A DNA stretch of 7,312 nucleotides from Muribaculaceae bacterium (lineage in GTDB: Bacteria > Bacteroidota > Bacteroidia > Bacteroidales > Muribaculaceae). The notes beneath the pieces were generated by a model, which worked only from the letters and a program-made list of their open reading frames with translations, had not been told where the DNA came from and did no database searches. Below, one piece after another: positions 6,313 through 7,312 of this stretch. The translations under genes were made by a program, and so were the position numbers. Within the stretch, counting starts at the first letter, position 1; each line of letters begins with the position of its first letter. Location of the stretch: positions 1 through 7,312 of the forward strand of contig VSPW01000099.1 of the NCBI GenBank assembly GCA_009775535.1, given 5' to 3'.

Positions 6313-6939
6313 ATGGCCGAAAAGATATCAAACAAGAGCGTCTTGCTCAATCCTTTCTCCAAGAACAATCCTGTGATAGTGCAGGTGCTTGGCATATGTT
6401 CTGTACTAGCTGTAACAGCGAAACTGGAGCCTGCAATCGTAATGGGACTGTCGGTAATTGCGGTATTGGCATTCTCAAATGTGATAATATCATTGATAAG
6501 AAGCACTATACCTACAAATATACGAATTATCGTACAGCTGGTTGTCGTTGCCGGGCTGGTGGTCATTGTTGACCAATTGCTTAAAGCATATGCATATGAC
6601 GTATCGAAGCAGCTGTCTGTGTTTATAGGCCTGATCATTACAAACTGTATATTGATGGGGCGTCTGGAAGCTTTTGCCATGGGAAATAAGCCTTGGCCCT
6701 CATTCCTTGATGGTATAGGTAATGGCATCGGATATACGATAATATTGGTTATAACTGGTTTTTTCCGCGAGTTTCTTGGCAGCGGCACATTGCTTGGATA
6801 TCAGGTCGTGCCTCAGTGGTGCTATGACCATGGATATGCCAACAATGGACTTATGATACTGCCTCCTATGGCATTGATAGTCGTTGCGGTGGTGATATGG
6901 GTACACCGTTCAAGCCATAAAGAACTTCAAGAAGATTAA
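6313..6939 (+). CDS. nqrD: Na+-translocating NADH:quinone reductase subunit D
   Basis: NqrD is one of two homologous integral membrane subunits (NqrD/RnfE family) that together enclose an iron-sulfur centre in the middle of the membrane. The 208-residue protein is almost wholly hydrophobic, with about six helices in a pseudo-symmetric arrangement. The two cysteines that supply half of the iron ligands in the V. cholerae complex are at C29 (in V-L-G-I-C-S-V-L-A-V-T) and C112 (in I-I-T-N-C-I-L-M-G-R-L-E-A), the same numbers as in that protein. The G-N-G-I-G-Y block at about 137-142 and the F-F-R-E-F-L-G-S-G segment that follows are also typical. It begins 3 nt after nqrC and is followed 13 nt later by nqrE. 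Length matches the family. Confidence 0.96.
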   Translation: MAEKISNKSVLLNPFSKNNPVIVQVLGICSVLAVTAKLEPAIVMGLSVIAVLAFSNVIISLIRSTIPTNIRIIVQLVVVAGLVVIVDQLLKAYAYDVSKQLSVFIGLIITNCILMGRLEAFAMGNKPWPSFLDGIGNGIGYTIILVITGFFREFLGSGTLLGYQVVPQWCYDHGYANNGLMILPPMALIVVAVVIWVHRSSHKELQED

Positions 6940-6952
6940 ATAGACGCATACA

Positions 6953-7312
6953 ATGGAAAATTTCAATATATTCATACGGTCGATTTTTGTCGACAACATG
7001 ATTTTCGCCTATTTCTTGGGCATGTGTTCGTTCTTGGCGGTGTCGAAAAATGTAAAGACAGCTTTCGGACTTGGCATAGCGGTTACATTTATGCTTGTCA
7101 TAACATTGCCGATAAATTATCTTCTTGAGACATATGTGCTGCGTCAAGGCGCGCTTACATGGCTTGGCGTTGAATTCTTGGAAGTGAACCTGAGCTTCCT
7201 GTCGCTTATAATGTTTATAGCTGTGATTGCTTCTATGACACAGCTTGTTGAGATGGCTGTGGAGAAATTCAGTCCTTCCTTGTATGCTTCACTCGGCTCG
7301 TATACACATGTG
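6953..7312 (+). CDS. nqrE: Na+-translocating NADH:quinone reductase subunit E, 3' part missing
   Basis: NqrE is the partner of NqrD; each gives two cysteines to the intramembrane iron-sulfur centre. The window holds 120 codons and the frame is open at the edge; the family is about 200 residues. It starts M-E-N-F-N-I-F-I-R-S-I-F-V-D-N-M. The first ligand cysteine is C25 in F-L-G-M-C-S-F-L-A-V-S-K. Then come F-G-L-G-I-A-V, the L-P-I-N-Y-L-L segment at 52-58, the L-S-F-L-S-L-I-M-F-I-A-V-I-A block at 80-93, and S-P-S-L-Y-A-S-L-G at 107-115. Known NqrE proteins continue directly with I-F-L-P-L-I-T-V-N-C, holding the second ligand cysteine. Here the last five codons read S-Y-T-H-V instead, so homology stops at 7297. 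The identity is certain from the first 115 codons. The final 15 bases may not be genuine nqrE sequence. Confidence 0.92.
   Translation, partial: MENFNIFIRSIFVDNMIFAYFLGMCSFLAVSKNVKTAFGLGIAVTFMLVITLPINYLLETYVLRQGALTWLGVEFLEVNLSFLSLIMFIAVIASMTQLVEMAVEKFSPSLYASLGSYTHV

Noticed and set aside
1..7312. Search for a new system: CRISPR, toxin-antitoxin, phage or transposon genes, retron-like RNA
   Set aside because: Nearly all bases are explained by housekeeping genes of known families; there are no repeat arrays, no integrase or transposase, and no unexplained gap over 140 nt. The tRNA gene shows no duplicated 3' end that would mark an integration site.

Overview
The window looks like an ordinary chromosomal stretch of a Bacteroidales bacterium, possibly Muribaculaceae (the family-level placement is a guess). 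Four things point to this lineage. The promoters fit the Bacteroidota pattern TTTG / TAnnTTTG and start codons lack Shine-Dalgarno sequences. There is a type IX secretion plug protein and a DUF3109 protein. The tRNA gene does not encode its CCA end. The respiratory complex is Na+-NQR with Bacteroidota-like subunits.

Left part, minus strand (104-2664): a tight three-gene operon transcribed leftwards, in the order ung (family-1 uracil-DNA glycosylase), then a T9SS plug / DUF5103 protein with a signal peptide, then a cysteine-rich DUF3109 protein. The first two genes overlap by 7 nt and the second and third are 6 nt apart, so they are probably co-transcribed and translationally coupled. No convincing terminator follows the operon in positions 1-103. 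That stretch instead holds a minus-strand TAnnTTTG box and a possible start codon of a gene lying off the left edge.

Middle (2665-3001): a compact divergent regulatory region. A promoter for the ung operon and a promoter for a tRNA-Arg(CCG) gene appear to occupy the same DNA in opposite directions, around the palindrome ATTTGCAAAT. The tRNA gene (2760-2831) is followed at once by a strong intrinsic terminator. A second plus-strand promoter then drives the nqr operon.

Right part, plus strand (3002-7312): nqrA, nqrB, nqrC, nqrD and the beginning of nqrE, in canonical order. They encode the Na+-pumping NADH:quinone oxidoreductase, which couples NADH oxidation and quinone reduction to Na+ export. 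NqrB and NqrC carry recognisable but variant covalent-FMN motifs (T-C-A-T and S-G-G-T), and the cysteines that hold the intramembrane iron-sulfur centre are visible in NqrD (C29, C112) and NqrE (C25). nqrF and the rest of nqrE lie beyond the right edge. The last 15 bases of the window no longer encode the expected conserved NqrE sequence and look partly like a transposon mosaic end or sequencing adapter, so the right boundary is suspect.

I found no mobile element, CRISPR array or novel defence-like system. The points worth a second look are the nqrE breakpoint, the FMN-site variants and the superimposed divergent promoters.
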